From positions 634,251-698,250 of the forward strand of contig NW_004955402.1 of assembly GCF_000276665.1 (NCBI RefSeq): a stretch of 64,000 nt of DNA. Direction: 5' to 3'. Of the stretch, positions 51,601 through 62,586 are shown piece by piece; position 1 is the first letter of the stretch; the number at the start of each line of letters is the position of its first letter. Made by a program: the position numbers and the translations under genes. This DNA comes from Chinchilla lanigera (taxonomy: Eukaryota; Chordata; Mammalia; Rodentia; Chinchillidae). The notes under the pieces are model-generated. The model saw only the letters and a program-made list of their open reading frames with translations, ran no database searches and was not told where the DNA came from.

Positions 51601-54600
51601 TTCTCCACTCCAAACATCCCAGTTACACAGGACGTCCATCAAGGAACCCATTCTTCGGATCAGTTACTTCAATTCTCTTCCACAGGTGACAGGAGGCAAG
51701 AGTTTTTAAACCCGTCACTTCTAAAACTCACCTCACAGGCTTTAATGTGAAAATTCTCACATCTTTGGTAGCAACTGCCAGTGTGTGGAAAGACCGTCCC
51801 AAGTTTGGCGCAAAGGCAATGTCATGCACTGGGTCGGTGACAGTCAGCAGAGTCTCAGCTTTTGCATACTTCCTAGTGAAAACAAGAACATTTTCCAGAG
51901 ATACTCTTTGCAAAACTCCATCTATCAGTTCACACCGCTCACTACTGGTAGTGCTTACCTCTGTAGGGGTTGAATACTGGCCCCCAAAAGGTGCATCCAA
52001 GTCCTACCTCCCTAACTTGTGAACACAGCCTTTGTACACACAAAGCCCTGGACTGCAGCTGGCCCTGGACCCAGAGTTCAGGGTCTTGATGAAAGATGAA
52101 AGAGGAGAAACAGAGCCCGATGTGACACAGGTAGAAGACTGGGACAACATGGCCACGAGCCAAGGAACCATAGGCCGAAAAGGGCACGGAAGGACTTCCC
52201 AAGAAGCACAACTGTGCTTCAATAAGCTCTCAGACTTCTGATGTTATTAAGTGAACAAATTTTCACTGGGTCAAGCCACTCAGTTTGTAGTCATTTGTTG
52301 CAGTAGCAACTGAAAACTTAAATATCACTTCCCAGGCTTCTCGCGTGGACAATACAGGTTTAGCTTCAAACAGCTAACAAAAACATAAGTCTTGATTAGC
52401 CATTGATTTTTTTTTTTTTTAAGAAAAAGATCATTTCCTAAACCTTTGAGTATAAATTTAACAGGCTGATAAGAGGATTAAGGTGTGTTTTATTATTTGC
52501 CTGATTTTTTGAGACAGGGTCTCATGAGGTAGCCCAAGCTTGCCATGAACCTGCAATCCTCCTGCCTCAACCTCCCAAGTGCTGGGATTCCAGATGTGTA
52601 CACTGGGGCTCGGGATTTAGCTCAGTGGCACAGAGCCTGCCTGGCAAGCGCAAGGTTATGAGTTCGATTCCCGGTACCAGAAAAAAACAAAACAAAACAA
52701 AAAACCAAAACAGATGTGTACATTACAGCAGCCAAAAACTGAGATTTTGAAATAGTAATGAAAGGAAAATAAGCCGTACCCCATCTCACCCTTAAATCCC
52801 ACTTCTGTATCTGCAAGCAGAAACTAAGAGGACAAGGAAGGAAAGGGAACCCTGAGCTTTCCACTCGGTTCCTGGGCATCTCTGAGTGTGGCGGAGGCGT
52901 GTACCCACTGTGTTCATAGGGGCAGACATGTCCCCATCTGCCCTCCACCAGCCTGACTTTCCCATCCCAACATCTCGGAACCTATCTGACCTCTGCTGTG
53001 CCATCGCCTGACCAGCTCCCCACACCATTGTCTCTGCTGCACAGGCCCCGGTAGATGTGCAGACTCCCACCCTCACCCCAAGCCTACAGAATCGCAATGT
53101 GTTTTAGTAAGACCCTCAGATGACACACCTTAATCTTTCTAGTTCACTTTCATGACCTATAACTGTAATGGTTGGATTATGTCAACTTGAGCAGTGTAGA
53201 AGCTGAACTAAGTAAGACAGCAATTCTACATCCTGGGGTGTGGAGAACATGCCCTTCCTGCTCTAGGATGTTGTTCATTGTGTTAATTTCAGAAGTTAAA
53301 AGTTTAAGGGACTGAGCATGGGGCCAGGGTCCTCATTTTGTAAACATCCTGAGCCCGTGCAAGAACAGCACACCAAGACGGTGTGGGGGTAAAGGACCAA
53401 CCCCTCAGGGCCAGTAGGCATAAAAGGGAAACGAGGAAGGACTGATTTGCTGGTTCTTGGGAGGAGCTCCNNNNNNNNNNNNNNNNNNNNNNNNNNNNNN
53501 NNNNNNNNNNNNNNNNNNNNNNNNNNNNNNNNNNNNNNNNNNNNNNNNNNNNNNNNNNNNNNNNNNNNNNNNNNNNNNNNNNNNNNNNNNNNNNNNNNNN
53601 NNNNNNNNNNNNNNNNNNNNNNNNNNNNNNNNNNNNNNNNNNNNNNNNNNNNNNNNNNNNNNNNNNNNNNNNNNNNNNNNNNNNNNNNNNNNNNNNNNNN
53701 NNNNNNNNNNNNNNNNNNNNNNNNTCAGCCTCCAGCATGCAGACACCCTCTGCACACTTCCTCATCTAACTCTGTGGCTGATCACTGTAAGCCAAACTTG
53801 TAATTTCTTATACATTTCTATACGTTGTGTTATATGTTTCTCTAGTAAACCCTGATTAATAAAGTATCACCTGCAGTCCAATGCTAGCTGCCAGGACAAG
53901 ACCCAGGAAAGTGAAGCGCACATGCTCTATAGTCAGTGTCTGAGACTTCTGCCAGTTTTAGTAAGAAACAGCAGCACTGAGGCAGACTACGCAGTGCCTA
54001 GGACACCACCCCGACCTCAGCGCCAGGCCACTGTGGAGAGTCTGAGGGACATACACCCTTCCCCATGGGGCCTGACTCCCACCCACAGAGACTGTGAGCT
54101 AACGAAGGCCACCAAGATTGTGATGTTGCTGGACAGCTACTCTACCCACTTGCCCGTCATGGATCTTCCCACCCAGGTGTCCCAAAGTGCTCACACTGAG
54201 AGGCCCCAGTGAGCATCTCCCCCTCTGCCACCAGAAGCCACGACTCCTGGACACACAGCTAGTGACACAGCAGAGGCACCACCCTCTTGGAGAGGTCCTA
54301 AGACACTAAGCACCCAGCCCCTCTCTCCACACACTAAGCTTCACTTTCCCCACTTCACAGCTGCCAGAGCTGTCTTCCCAAGGTAAATGCAGGTCACACT
54401 ACCGTACCCTTCAGAAGCCCAAATGCTGGCAGGAACAGAGCAAGCCTGGCAAGCAACACAATCCGCATCCACACCTCTCTCTACCATCCTCCTCGACTGG
54501 CACCATGCCCAGGGTCTTGCTCAGGCTCTCCCCTCTGCCTGCAGTTCATACACGCTGTTCAAAAAGTCGGAGATGTTTTTTCCCTTACCTAAGACAAACT

Positions 54601-57600
54601 ATACACCTTAATAGTGGTTATTTAAGGCTTTTCATAGCTGAAGGAACTGAATGACAATAAACTAAGGAATAAATTACAGAAATCCTGTTTCTCTTCCTGA
54701 CTCTTACATTAGACTCAGACTGGTCACTTTGCTCTGTTGGTCTCAGTTTTCTCATTCGCAAAATAGTGCTGATGTTAATTAAAGGTGCAGCCCCTTTTCA
54801 TGATACCTAAATTCCTAACACTGAAAGTGCCCTGCAACCCACATGTGTGCACCATACTTGTATTATCTTTTTTTTTTTTTTCCTGGTACCAGGAATCGAA
54901 CTCATGACATTGCGCTTGCCAGGCAGGCGCTGTGCCGCTGAGCTAAATCCCCATCCCCATACTTGTATTATCTTGAAACCTTCTGTCCCTCTCCAATTCA
55001 TCACTGGATCCTTGTGACACCACTTATTTCAAATGGCCCACTGCTCTCCATCTCTACTGCCGCCGTTCTCTTCCAAAGCCACTGGCTCCTCCCACCTGGA
55101 TAACAGTGGAAGCGCCTTACCTGACTCTGCTCATGTCCCCCGCACACACGTCCCACCCTCTGGTGCTGTTACTCCCATTCATGTGACCTGCAGGTGCCAC
55201 TGCCCTGGGCTCCAGATCTCCTGTGAGCTTCCTGTTTCTCTACACATGCCCTCTGCCGCTGTAGTCACAGCTGGCTCATCCTTGTTCCTGGGCCTGTCTT
55301 GCTGACATCTACTCCATTGTAGGTCCTCCTCTTAGTGACCATCTTGGTCCCCTAATCCTTCCTCGATTAGGTTCCTCCACACAGAAACTCTTCACCACCA
55401 CCTTGCATCAGTCAGTTCACAAAATTCATCCTTTTTTTTAGTATTATTTTTTCTTTCCCCTGCAAGATAGTTCACAGTGGGAGATCAATCCCCTTCTCTT
55501 CAAGCCCACATTCTTCAAGGCTGACATGTCACAGGAAATCAACAGGTATATAATGAGATATAATTCAGCTAACAAAGGAATGATATTTTAAAATTAAGTG
55601 CGCCAGGCTTGGTGGTACACACCTGTAATCCCGGCACTCAGAAAGCTGAGGCAGGAGGATCCTTGGGAGTTCGAGACTATCCTGGGCTACAAAGTGAGCT
55701 CAAGGCCAGCGTGAACTGCATAGTAAGACCCTGTCTCAAAAAGAAATTAAGTGCAATTCTGAGCAATAATTAACACTGAAACAGTACTGACCTGGTGTTT
55801 TCATTGTATTCGAAAATCTGGACCTTGGCCATGGCGTTTGGACTGTTATCATCACTTCCTACAGCAATCATGGGTGCATGAGCACGAGAGCTGGAAACAA
55901 AAACAAACATTTCACATCAGGAATCAAGACACAAACTCCAGGAACGAAAGCACTGGAGCAGCAGATGCCCATGTCTCTGCCATCCACCTGCACAGCCAAA
56001 CCTTCAAGCATGTGTCTGAAAATGTCGCAGATGAGAGCTGGGACACCACTCTTCTGATTCCTTGAACCATGTTCTCTACAGCTAGAAAGGAGCCTTTTTT
56101 CCAAAAGGAAGTTTCAGACATTCAATAGATTAAAGAAAAAATACCTGAAACATCTTATCAACTTTTCCTTCTAAAAGATCTGGTCAAGGGCCAGGGATAT
56201 AGCTCAGTGGCACAAGCGCCTGCCTGCCAAGCACAAGGTCCTGAGTTCGATTCACAGTACCAAAAAAAAAAAAAAAAAAAAGATCTGGTCACTCTCTATA
56301 AAATAAAAGGATCTCTGTGGAGGCCAACTTCATGACAAAAAAGTTTTCAATACTTTGCACAGCAAGGAGAAATACAGGTGTAAGAAGAGTAGGAAACACT
56401 AAGCCCCAGAAAGTCAGGCTCCCCTTCTTTCTCCTCTCAAGACTGAAGCATGGGCAACCTCATTTCCAAAAAGGCAAAGGTAATCAAAATGGTCCTACTA
56501 AAGTGAACAATTACTTAAATGGTTTTATGTTTTTACATCGAATTACCTGTGTATCAACCCGCTCTGCCTTCCTCATCCAGGTTAACACCTCTGCAAACAA
56601 AGCACCCTTGCTTAAAAATGTAATACTGAATATCAGAATTAAAAGCTAAGAACAGAATTATTAACAGCATTTGTTGTATGGACTAAGGAACTTTGACTTC
56701 TGTTTTGGACTCTCCTGGATTGAGATTTTCTTTGTGACTCTTAAAGCTTTACAAATCAGTTAAATAAAAAGTAACTGGCATATGCACATGATCACAATCT
56801 ACACAGCAAATCAAGAGAGAATGACATAAAAAGAATAGATACATGAATATGAGAAAATACACATAAGGTATTTGTAAGCAAAAAAAAGGAAAATGTATGA
56901 GTTTATACATGTCTGCTGTTCCGTGTCTACCTGTATTACTATGCATCTGCCTGTATTTGCATACAACTGTTTACGGATACATTAATACATACACACAAAA
57001 TTCACAAAAAGCCTGCACCAAAGTATTTACAACGCCTGCCATCCCCTGTGGAATAAAAAACACAAGGACAAAAGATACTGCAAGGTAAAATAGGGTAATT
57101 TATTTCAGATAACATTTTATTTAAGAAAACATTTTATTTTTTGAGCAAATATACCATCAAAGTCTTAACTTAAAAATTACTACTTTGTTTTACCAGGATT
57201 ATAGCACCAGAGGTTTGATACCTAGGCTCACCTTGAAGGGTTCCAAGAAATGCAACTGCAGCTTAGTTTGCAAGAGATCTCATGCTGCAGTGACCACTGA
57301 CTGAGATTCATGACATCAGGGGCCTCATAGATTCTGACTATTCCATCTGCTGAGCAGGTGGCCAACATGAGGCCCATGTGCTTGGGAGCAAATTTCACAT
57401 CAGTAACAGATGTTCTGCTATCCACCAGTGTTGTCCTTTTCACCTGGAAAAAAAAAAAAAGTCACTAATAAACTAAATTGTACACAAAAAGAACAGTTAG
57501 TCAAAAGCTAACAGATTCTACAATCACACAAAGTCCTCTACTAATTACCAGGCATATATCTTGAGTAGATTGTTTAAAACCCATCAAGGTCTCAACTTCC

Positions 57601-60600
57601 TACAAAGCACTTTGCAAAGTACCATATATATAATAATCACTAACAATTTAGCAAACTGTAATTAACTACTGCCTTTATTGTCTGCCTTAGAAAGCCCACT
57701 TTTCTTATGTAAGAATGGTCATAAAACCAGAAAATGTGCTGGGCGTGGTGGCGCACGCCTGTAATCTCAGCATTCGGGAGGCTGAGGCAGGAGGATCGTC
57801 ACAAGTTCGAGGCTAGCCTGGTCTACAAAGTGAGCTCAAGGCCAGCCTGAACTACATAGGGAGACCCTGTCTCAAAAAGACAAAAAAAACAACCAAAAAA
57901 CAGAAAATGTTAGAATTTTCACAGAAGTAGCTCTGGCATGCAAGGAATGCTGCAAGCAGTAAATTAAATGACTTCAGATCCTTTAACAGTAAATAGAAGA
58001 CCTACAATTTTTCTCAAACACTGATGTTTTAATCCCACTTGAACCTGGCACTGTGATAATTACATGTTCCAACATTACATTTAAAGCCATTTTCTGAAAC
58101 CCAGACTAAACAACACATTTGACGGAAGATGTGCAAAAAATTTTAGAACTCCAACACTTTACCATTTATAATTAGCAAAATACTTAAGGAGCTTTGGTAT
58201 TAAAAGAACAATACCAGGGGCTGGGGATTTAGCTCAGCGGCACAGCACCTACCTGGCAAGCGCAAGGTCATGAGTTCGATTCCCGGTACCAGAAAAAAAC
58301 AAAAACAAAAAAACAAAACAAACAAAAGAAAGAAACAACAAAAAAAACCAAACACAGTAACCACATATCAATCCAATGAATTTAAACCTTTTTTTTGTCT
58401 TTTTGAGACAGGGTCTCGCTATGCAATTCAGGCTGGCCTTGAGTTCACTTTGTAGCCCAGGCTGGTCTCGAACTTGCAACAATCCTCCTGCCTCAGCCTC
58501 CCAAGTGCTGGGATTACAGGCATGTGCCACCACACCTAGCTCTTAAGTCCTTGTTTTACACTACAGTATATAAAAAAATGAACTCGGCCAGGAATGGCGG
58601 TGCACACCTGCGACTACTCAGGAGGCGAGGCAGGTTCAGCTGCTTGAACAAAGTGGAGAACACGGGCTGAGTACCACAGTAACTGGACCGACTTGAACTT
58701 ACAGCGCTCCTCCTGCCTCAGCCTCCCAGGTGTTGGGATTATAGGCATGTGCCACCATGCCTGGCAAGGATTGCTCAATCAAAAAATAGAACCAGATGTC
58801 ATGGTACACTTTTATAATCCCAGCTACATGGGAGACTGAGACAGAAGGATCATGATATAAGGCCAACCTGGGAACACCGCCGAGACTTCATCTCAATAGA
58901 AAACAGAAGAAAGGCTGGGATGTGGGTGAGTGGCAGTGTCTGCCAAGCATGTGTGAGGCTGGGGTCCACTACCTAGAAAAAAGAACAATGGGCTTTCCCC
59001 ACAGAAGCCATACACCTAGCCAAAAAGCAACTGAAAAGATCGTCAACACCATTAACTGCTAGGGAGATCACTGTCAAGAGCTCAAGACACCACTTCCCAC
59101 CCAGCAGAACACTTACCAACATGAAAACCAGAAGACAGCAAGTGCTGACAAAGAAATGGGAACTCAACCCTCTTGCACACTGCTGGCAGGAAAGCAAAAT
59201 GATCAGGCACTGTGGGATGCAGTGAACACAGAACTGCCTACTGTCATTAATTCCACTCCTAAGCATCTATTCCAAAGGACAGACAGATGACAGCAGACTG
59301 ATACCGCAAGTGGAGCTTGAATCAGGCACCTTAGACAACCAGCCATCCTGACACCTAATGGCTCACCAACGCTCACAGTAGTCAAATGGTGGGAAAAATG
59401 CAGTGTCCACTTACACGTCGGGGGATAAATACAATGTGGCATATACACACACAATGGGATATTACCCGGCCATTAAAAAGGAATAAACTTGATATATGCT
59501 CCAACATGGATGAACTATGTTATATAAGCCAGTCACGAAAGAACAAATTCCATTTATATGAGAAATCTAGAATACACAAATTCATAGGCAGAAAGTAGAA
59601 TAAATGTTACCAGGACGAGGGAAAATGGACAGGTGTTGTTTAACGGCACAGACTTCATGTTGAGGGTGCTGAACAGTTGTGAATACAGCCAACAGTGACG
59701 GATGCTGTCTTGGCTTGTATCTAGGTATCCCTCCAAAGTCTCATGCACTCATAGCTGGGGCTTTGGGAGTGATTGGATCATGGGCATGTGATACAGGGTT
59801 AGTCCTCTGATCAGCTAGCATGCTTCTGCGTGTGGGTGATGGGTTTACTAAAGAGGGAAGACCCACCCTGGGTGTTGGGCGGCACCAACCAATAAGCTTA
59901 CAGCCTAGATTGAATAAAAAGAGAAAGAAGTCTTGCTGCTTCCTGCCTGCCACGTCACAAGCTGTGTCTCCTCTGCCGTACTGCCCTGCCTTGGAACCAG
60001 CCACTGTAGGCTGAAACCTCTATGAACTGTGAGCCAAAATACATATTTGCTCCTTCATGTGTAGTATGCAGTGTTCTGTCCCAACAAGAAAAGCAGCCAG
60101 GCATGGTGGTCCACACCTGTAATCCCAGCACTTGGGAGGCTAAGGCAGGAGGATTGCCGTGAATTTAAGACCAGAATGGGCTACATAGCCAGTTCAAGGC
60201 CAGTCTGAATTACAGAGCGAGACCCTGTCTCAAAAACAAAAAAACGCAACAAAACAAAGAAAAGTGACTAAGACAGATGCACAGCCTCGTGAATGTAATT
60301 TAAGCCACTGCACTCAGAGGAGGATTTGAGACAGCGTCTCTTTATGTAGCCCAGGCTAGCCTTGAATTCAAGGCAATTCTCCTACCTTAGCCTCCCAGTG
60401 CTAGGATAACAGGTGTGCACCACCACACCTGGCAAACCATTGAATCTTGCCACTGTAGTTAAAACAATGAACGTTATGTTATATATATTCTACTACCAAA
60501 AAACACATCTGGAAAAGCACCCCCAACAGCAGGCAAACATGAGTGGTAGGAGTGGAGAAAGCACCACTCATCCTGGTGAGGAGCAAAACACACCCAAGTA

Positions 60601-61788
60601 CACACAGCACCTGCAGCAGGGCCCTTGCTCTGAAAGGGACAGGGCAGCAGGGAGGAGGGGCCTATCTCACCACAAGCACTCTTTGGTAAACACCATCTGC
60701 ATGGTTATCTGTCAGGAAAACTAAAACATTGATGGAAAATGAAAGGCAAGTCTTCAATTAACATTTTAGACAGGAGCTGAGCATGATAACATATGCCTAT
60801 AATCCCAGCACTCCGAAAGGCTGAGGCAGGAAAATCACAAGTTTGAGCCCATCCTGGATAACTTGGCAACTTAGCGAGATCCTGTCTCAAAATTAAAAAA
60901 AAAAAGGTGGGCAGGGATGGGCTGGTGGTATGCACCAGTCATCCCAGGTAATTAGATGCTGAGGGATGAGGATTGCAAGTTCAAAGCCAGCCTGGGCAAC
61001 TTAGCAAGATCACTTCAAAATAAAAAAAAAAAAAAGGGCTGGGGATGTAACTCCAAGGTACAGCCCTTGGCTAACATCCTAGTATTGCCAAGAAAAAAAA
61101 AGAGAAAGCATCTGAGATGATCTAGCCCAATTCCTCTGCTCTGCAGATGAGGGAGGAGCCTGAGCAGCACACAGGTTAGTCCCCATGTAGAACCATCCAG
61201 TCAAGGCAGAGCTGGAACATAAAGGAGATACACATATGGGAGAGCACATTTTTCTCAGAATAGAGAAGCAACCACAAAATAGGGTGGGGGTAGCTCAGTG
61301 GCATGTGGTCAACATAAGCAAGGCCCCCAAAAATCACACATGCACAACTCATAAAAACAACTGTTCAAGGATTTTTAGAGGGAGCTTAAAATTACCATAT
61401 AAAACCATACAAAATATACTAAAATATAAAATCAGAGACAAAGCATATATTCTAGATATGTCACCAGTTTTTTAACTAGATCTTGCCCTAAGTGTTCCTG
61501 AGTACTGTTCCGGCCCAGGCCCAATTTAGCAAGAGAAAAACAGAAGAAAGAACAGGGGAACCAGTCAGCAGAGCAGTGCTATTCCCCAGGGGCCTGGGGC
61601 ACTCAGATGACCAGTGTTCCTGCCCAGAGGCAAGGGCTCACCCAGTGACTCTGTCCACGCAGCTTATCATTCGACTCTCCAACTATTTCTTCCCACACAG
61701 CAGCTGTTCGGTCAAAAGAACAGGAAGCCAAAACCTGTCCGAATTCTGGGTGGGCCCATGTCACTCGCCACACAGATCCACTATGCGT
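45445..61788 (-). CDS. SEH1L: SEH1L (nucleoporin Seh1), exons 3-9, 5' end outside window
   Basis: Seh1 is a WD40 beta-propeller subunit of the Nup107-160 (Y) complex of the nuclear pore and of GATOR2 in mTORC1 signalling; it also acts at kinetochores. Exons in transcript order: 61788-61642, 57443-57232, 55890-55792, 51872-51732, 50669-50512, 48639-48489, then either 47198-47186 (short tail) or 45637-45445 (long tail). Phases agree at every junction. The short form gives 306 residues here; adding the 54 residues of exons 1-2 known from human gives 360, the human length. The long form would be about 420. The protein is nearly identical to human from THSGSVWRV onward. Exons 1-2 and the promoter lie right of the window. 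Confidence 0.97.
45661..45735. repeat. A-rich simple repeat beside SEH1L long-form exon
   Basis: AACAAAAACA-type repeat followed by a run of about 20 A on the plus strand. On the transcript strand this is a long U-rich tract 25-100 bases upstream of the terminal-exon acceptor. Confidence 0.85.
46508..46547 (+). repeat. 40-bp direct repeat, copy 1
   Basis: Begins TGTTTCCATTTTCCTTTACC and ends AAATGAAACAATA. Identical to 47473-47512. Confidence 0.95.
46738..46743 (-). promoter_or_regulatory. Candidate poly(A) signal for short SEH1L form
   Basis: AATAAA on the minus strand is the first one I see downstream of the KHS stop, implying a 3'UTR of about 450 nt. No transcript evidence. Confidence 0.35.
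47186..47198 (-). CDS. SEH1L: SEH1L alternative last exon, short form (R-K-H-S-stop)
   Basis: The acceptor is TCCTTTAACAG, then A AAG CAC AGC TGA. It completes Arg and adds Lys-His-Ser before the stop, exactly the end of the 360-residue human protein. Only 13 bases are coding; the 3'UTR continues leftwards, probably to the signal at 46738-46743. Confidence 0.88.
47473..47583 (+). repeat. Composite of three locally copied fragments
   Basis: 47473-47512 equals 46508-46547. 47540-47564 equals 48550-48574 (inside SEH1L exon 8) with one mismatch. 47563-47583 equals 48228-48248. Between the first and second lies a short GAAACAATAAA-type reiteration. All pieces are in the same orientation. Confidence 0.9.
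47899..48052 (-). mobile_element. B1 SINE
   Basis: Full reverse B1 in SEH1L intron 8. Confidence 0.92.
48489..48639 (-). CDS. SEH1L: SEH1L exon 8 (C-terminal tail)
   Basis: The acceptor is TTCCTTTCAG. It reads [20 protein letters not shown], then SSLNGSSAG. The donor is GGCAG|gtacgc, phase 2, so either terminal exon begins by completing an Arg codon. Confidence 0.97.
49138..49228 (+). mobile_element. ID SINE
   Basis: GGGGCTGGGGATATAGCTCA head, ending in 17 A. The flanks ACCAGAGTAAGTGATG and ACCAGAGTCAATGATC suggest an imperfect target duplication. Confidence 0.92.
49707..49806 (+). mobile_element. ID SINE with target-site duplication
   Basis: CGAAAGCATTTAATGA precedes (49691-49706) and is repeated after the tail (49809-49824). 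Near-consensus and probably young. Confidence 0.93.
49950..50130 (-). mobile_element. Old monomeric B1/ID-like SINE
   Basis: CCTCCTTCCTAAGCCTCCTA and GGGATTAGAGGCATGC are a decayed B1 head in reverse. Confidence 0.6.
50347..50490 (+). mobile_element. B1 SINE with target-site duplication
   Basis: GAAAGCACCCTAC lies both before (50330-50342) and after (50499-50511) the element. The right copy touches the donor side of SEH1L exon 7, which begins at 50512. Confidence 0.88.
50512..50669 (-). CDS. SEH1L: SEH1L exon 7 (last WD repeat)
   Basis: The acceptor is TTTAATTTATAG. It reads [20 protein letters not shown], then [20 protein letters not shown]. The donor is GGAAAG|gtaggg, phase 1. Confidence 0.97.
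50732..50812 (+). mobile_element. ID-like fragment
   Basis: GTGTAGCTCTGGGGTGGAGC and a CATCCCCAGCTCC end; old. Confidence 0.5.
51177..51332 (+). mobile_element. B1 SINE with target-site duplication
   Basis: Near-consensus. AGAATCCAAG before and AAAATCCAAG after. Confidence 0.9.
51390..51560 (+). mobile_element. Old monomeric B1 followed by ID-like fragment
   Basis: 51390-51500 contains AGCATGGGCAACTTAGCAAG. 51501-51560 is a decayed ID. Confidence 0.7.
51732..51872 (-). CDS. SEH1L: SEH1L exon 6 (WD repeat)
   Basis: The acceptor is GTTTTCACTAG. It reads [20 protein letters not shown], then [18 protein letters not shown]. The donor is GTGAG|gtgagt, phase 2. Confidence 0.97.
51957..52324 (+). 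mobile_element. MLT1-like LTR fragment
   Basis: TGTAGGGGTTGAATACTGGC start and GTCAAGCCACTCAGTTTGTA near its end are typical of old MaLR LTRs. Located about 85 bases upstream (transcript sense) of SEH1L exon 6. Confidence 0.6.
52505..52735 (-). mobile_element. Old B1 SINE (reverse) interrupted by an ID SINE
   Basis: B1 sequence at 52505-52602 resumes after the ID at 52723. The 12-bp site CAGATGTGTACA is duplicated (52591-52602 and 52711-52722). Confidence 0.85.
52603..52710 (+). mobile_element. ID SINE inserted into B1
   Basis: GGATTTAGCTCAGTGGCACA and GAGTTCGATTCCCGGTACC, with a CAAAA-repeat tail, bounded by a perfect 12-bp target duplication. Confidence 0.93.
53165..53871. mobile_element. 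Old mammalian interspersed repeat spanning the assembly gap
   Basis: The left side has a GGATTATGTCAACTTGAG motif and the right side ends GTTTCTCTAGTAAACCCTGA, followed by TTAATA. This pair typically ends an ancient high-copy mammalian repeat. The family is not determined and the centre is unsequenced. Confidence 0.45.
53471..53724. other. Assembly gap (254 N)
   Basis: A run of undetermined bases inside SEH1L intron 5. No SEH1L coding sequence is missing, since exons 5 and 6 join in phase. The true gap size may differ from 254. Confidence 1.
53872..54869. other. SEH1L intron stretch, nothing recognised
   Basis: No SINE or exon is visible until the ID element at 54870. Open frames of 74-96 codons lack any resemblance I know. 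Confidence 0.5.
54870..54956 (-). mobile_element. ID SINE with 18-bp target duplication
   Basis: CCATACTTGTATTATCTT occurs perfectly at 54852-54869 and 54957-54974. The body keeps GCGCTTGCCAGGCAGGCGCT. Confidence 0.93.
55602..55743 (+). mobile_element. B1 SINE with target-site duplication
   Basis: AAATTAAGTGC at 55591-55601 and 55744-55754. It ends about 40 bases downstream (transcript sense) of SEH1L exon 5. Confidence 0.93.
55792..55890 (-). CDS. SEH1L: SEH1L exon 5
   Basis: The acceptor is TTGTTTCCAG. It reads [20 protein letters not shown], then [12 protein letters not shown]. The donor is CACCAG|gtcagt, phase 2. Confidence 0.97.
56187..56280 (+). mobile_element. ID SINE with target-site duplication
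   Basis: AGATCTGGTCA both before (56176-56186) and after (56281-56291); the tail is about 19 A. Confidence 0.93.
57232..57443 (-). CDS. SEH1L: SEH1L exon 4 (WD repeat)
   Basis: The acceptor is TTTTTTCCAG. It reads [20 protein letters not shown], then [20 protein letters not shown], ending CISWNPS. The donor is TCAAG|gtgagc, phase 2. Confidence 0.97.
57738..57900 (+). mobile_element. B1 SINE with target-site duplication
   Basis: CAGAAAATGT at 57728-57737 and 57901-57910. Confidence 0.92.
58215..58345 (+). mobile_element. ID SINE with long A/C-rich tail
   Basis: Near-consensus ID; the tail of CAAAA/GAAA units extends to about 58345. Confidence 0.9.
58391..58541 (-). mobile_element. B1 SINE
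   Basis: Full reverse B1. Confidence 0.92.
58588..58980. mobile_element. Mosaic of partial B1 and ID SINEs
   Basis: B1 head plus 58588-58640, B1 head minus 58690-58765, old monomer plus 58790-58900, ID fragment 58913-58978. Confidence 0.7.
59706..60275 (+). mobile_element. Solo MaLR-type LTR with nested B1
   Basis: Starts TGTCTTGGCTTGTATCTAGG, ends AAAGTGACTAAGACA, flanked by GATGC (59701-59705 and 60276-60280). It is 570 bp, including a B1 at about 60093-60250. Confidence 0.88.
60093..60250 (+). mobile_element. B1 SINE inside the LTR
   Basis: GCCAGGCATGGTGGTCCACA head and CTCAAAAACAAAAAAACGC tail; AAGAAAAG and AAAGAAAAG flank it. Confidence 0.9.
60318..60435 (-). mobile_element. Old B1 SINE
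   Basis: Short reverse B1 without the duplication. Confidence 0.8.
60770..61100 (+). mobile_element. Two old monomeric B1 SINEs and an ID fragment
   Basis: 60770-60905 and 60912-61034 each contain the CTTAGC-AAGATC unit of the non-duplicated 7SL type; ID-like 61037-61098. Confidence 0.75.
61642..61788 (-). CDS. SEH1L: SEH1L exon 3 (human residues 55-103)
   Basis: The acceptor is ATTTCCCCAG. It reads [20 protein letters not shown], then [20 protein letters not shown], ending SHW. It is one WD blade with the typical GSVWRV...[11 protein letters not shown] pattern. The donor is CACTGG|gtgagc, phase 0. Confidence 0.97.
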
Positions 61789-61944
61789 CTGGGGAAATAA
61801 AAACAAAACACAAAACTCCAGTTTATTCTATTTCACACATCCAAGGTTTTACTTTAAGAAATAAAACACAAGTATTCTTTACTTCTGTGTGAGGAGAAAG
61901 CTGATCAACTTCACATTTGAATAAAAGTAAAAAAAAATTTTTTT

Positions 61945-62034
61945 TTCAAAATTTTTTTTTGGTACTGAGAATCAAATTCAGGACCTTGCACTTGCCAGGC
62001 AGGCGCTTATACCACTGAACTATATCCCTGGCCC
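61945..62034 (-). mobile_element. ID SINE
   Basis: TTGGTACTGAGAATCAAATT and CAGGCGCTTATACCACTGAA with a CTATATCCCTGGCCC end; this variant matches the 'ccagggatatagctcagtggtataagc' subfamily. Confidence 0.9.
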
Positions 62035-62266
62035 TAAATCTAAAAATTTTAAACTTTAGAAGATACTCAATACTTAGGACATGGCCCTTGTAGAGTTAAG
62101 TCACTGTAATACTTTACTGATAGAGTAAAACCCAGCTGGTTCAGCGCTACTTCCAGTGTGAACAGCTACAGACTTGCTTCAGGGTTTAGCTTAATGAAGC
62201 TTACTAACATTCTACAGGTCCACCACCTTTTTCCTGGCAAATTCTTTCTATAAAAATACCAACCAG

Positions 62267-62420
62267 CTGGGCATGGTGGCCCACGCCTGTAATCCCAGCA
62301 CTCGGAGGCTGAGGCAGGAGAATCACTGCAAGTTGGAGGCCAGCCTGGGCTACAATGTGAGCTCAAGATCAGCCTGAACTGCATAGCGAGACCCTGTCTC
62401 AAAAAGACAAAAAAAAAAAA
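62267..62420 (+). mobile_element. B1 SINE
   Basis: Full duplicated B1 with a polyA tail. Confidence 0.92.
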
Positions 62421-62586
62421 GATAATATAAAATGTAGGAGAGAATATGAACAAAAAGGCTGTAACAGAAAAAGATAACATCAAATCAGGGAGAACTAGAG
62501 AAACTGGATGCCTCATGTATTGCCTGTGGTGAAAGAAAATGACACTGCCACTTAGAAAAGAGTTTGGCAACATTTTAAAAGTTAAA

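Larger units (their letters stand above)
59000..60330 (+). mobile_element. LINE-1 3' region split by an LTR
   Basis: GGATATTACCCGGCCATTAA, CTCCAACATGGATGAACTAT and TCCATTTATATGAGAAATCT are L1 ORF2-end/3'UTR landmarks. The L1 sense continues after the LTR as GTGAATGTAATTTAAGCCAC at 60290-60310. Confidence 0.75.
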
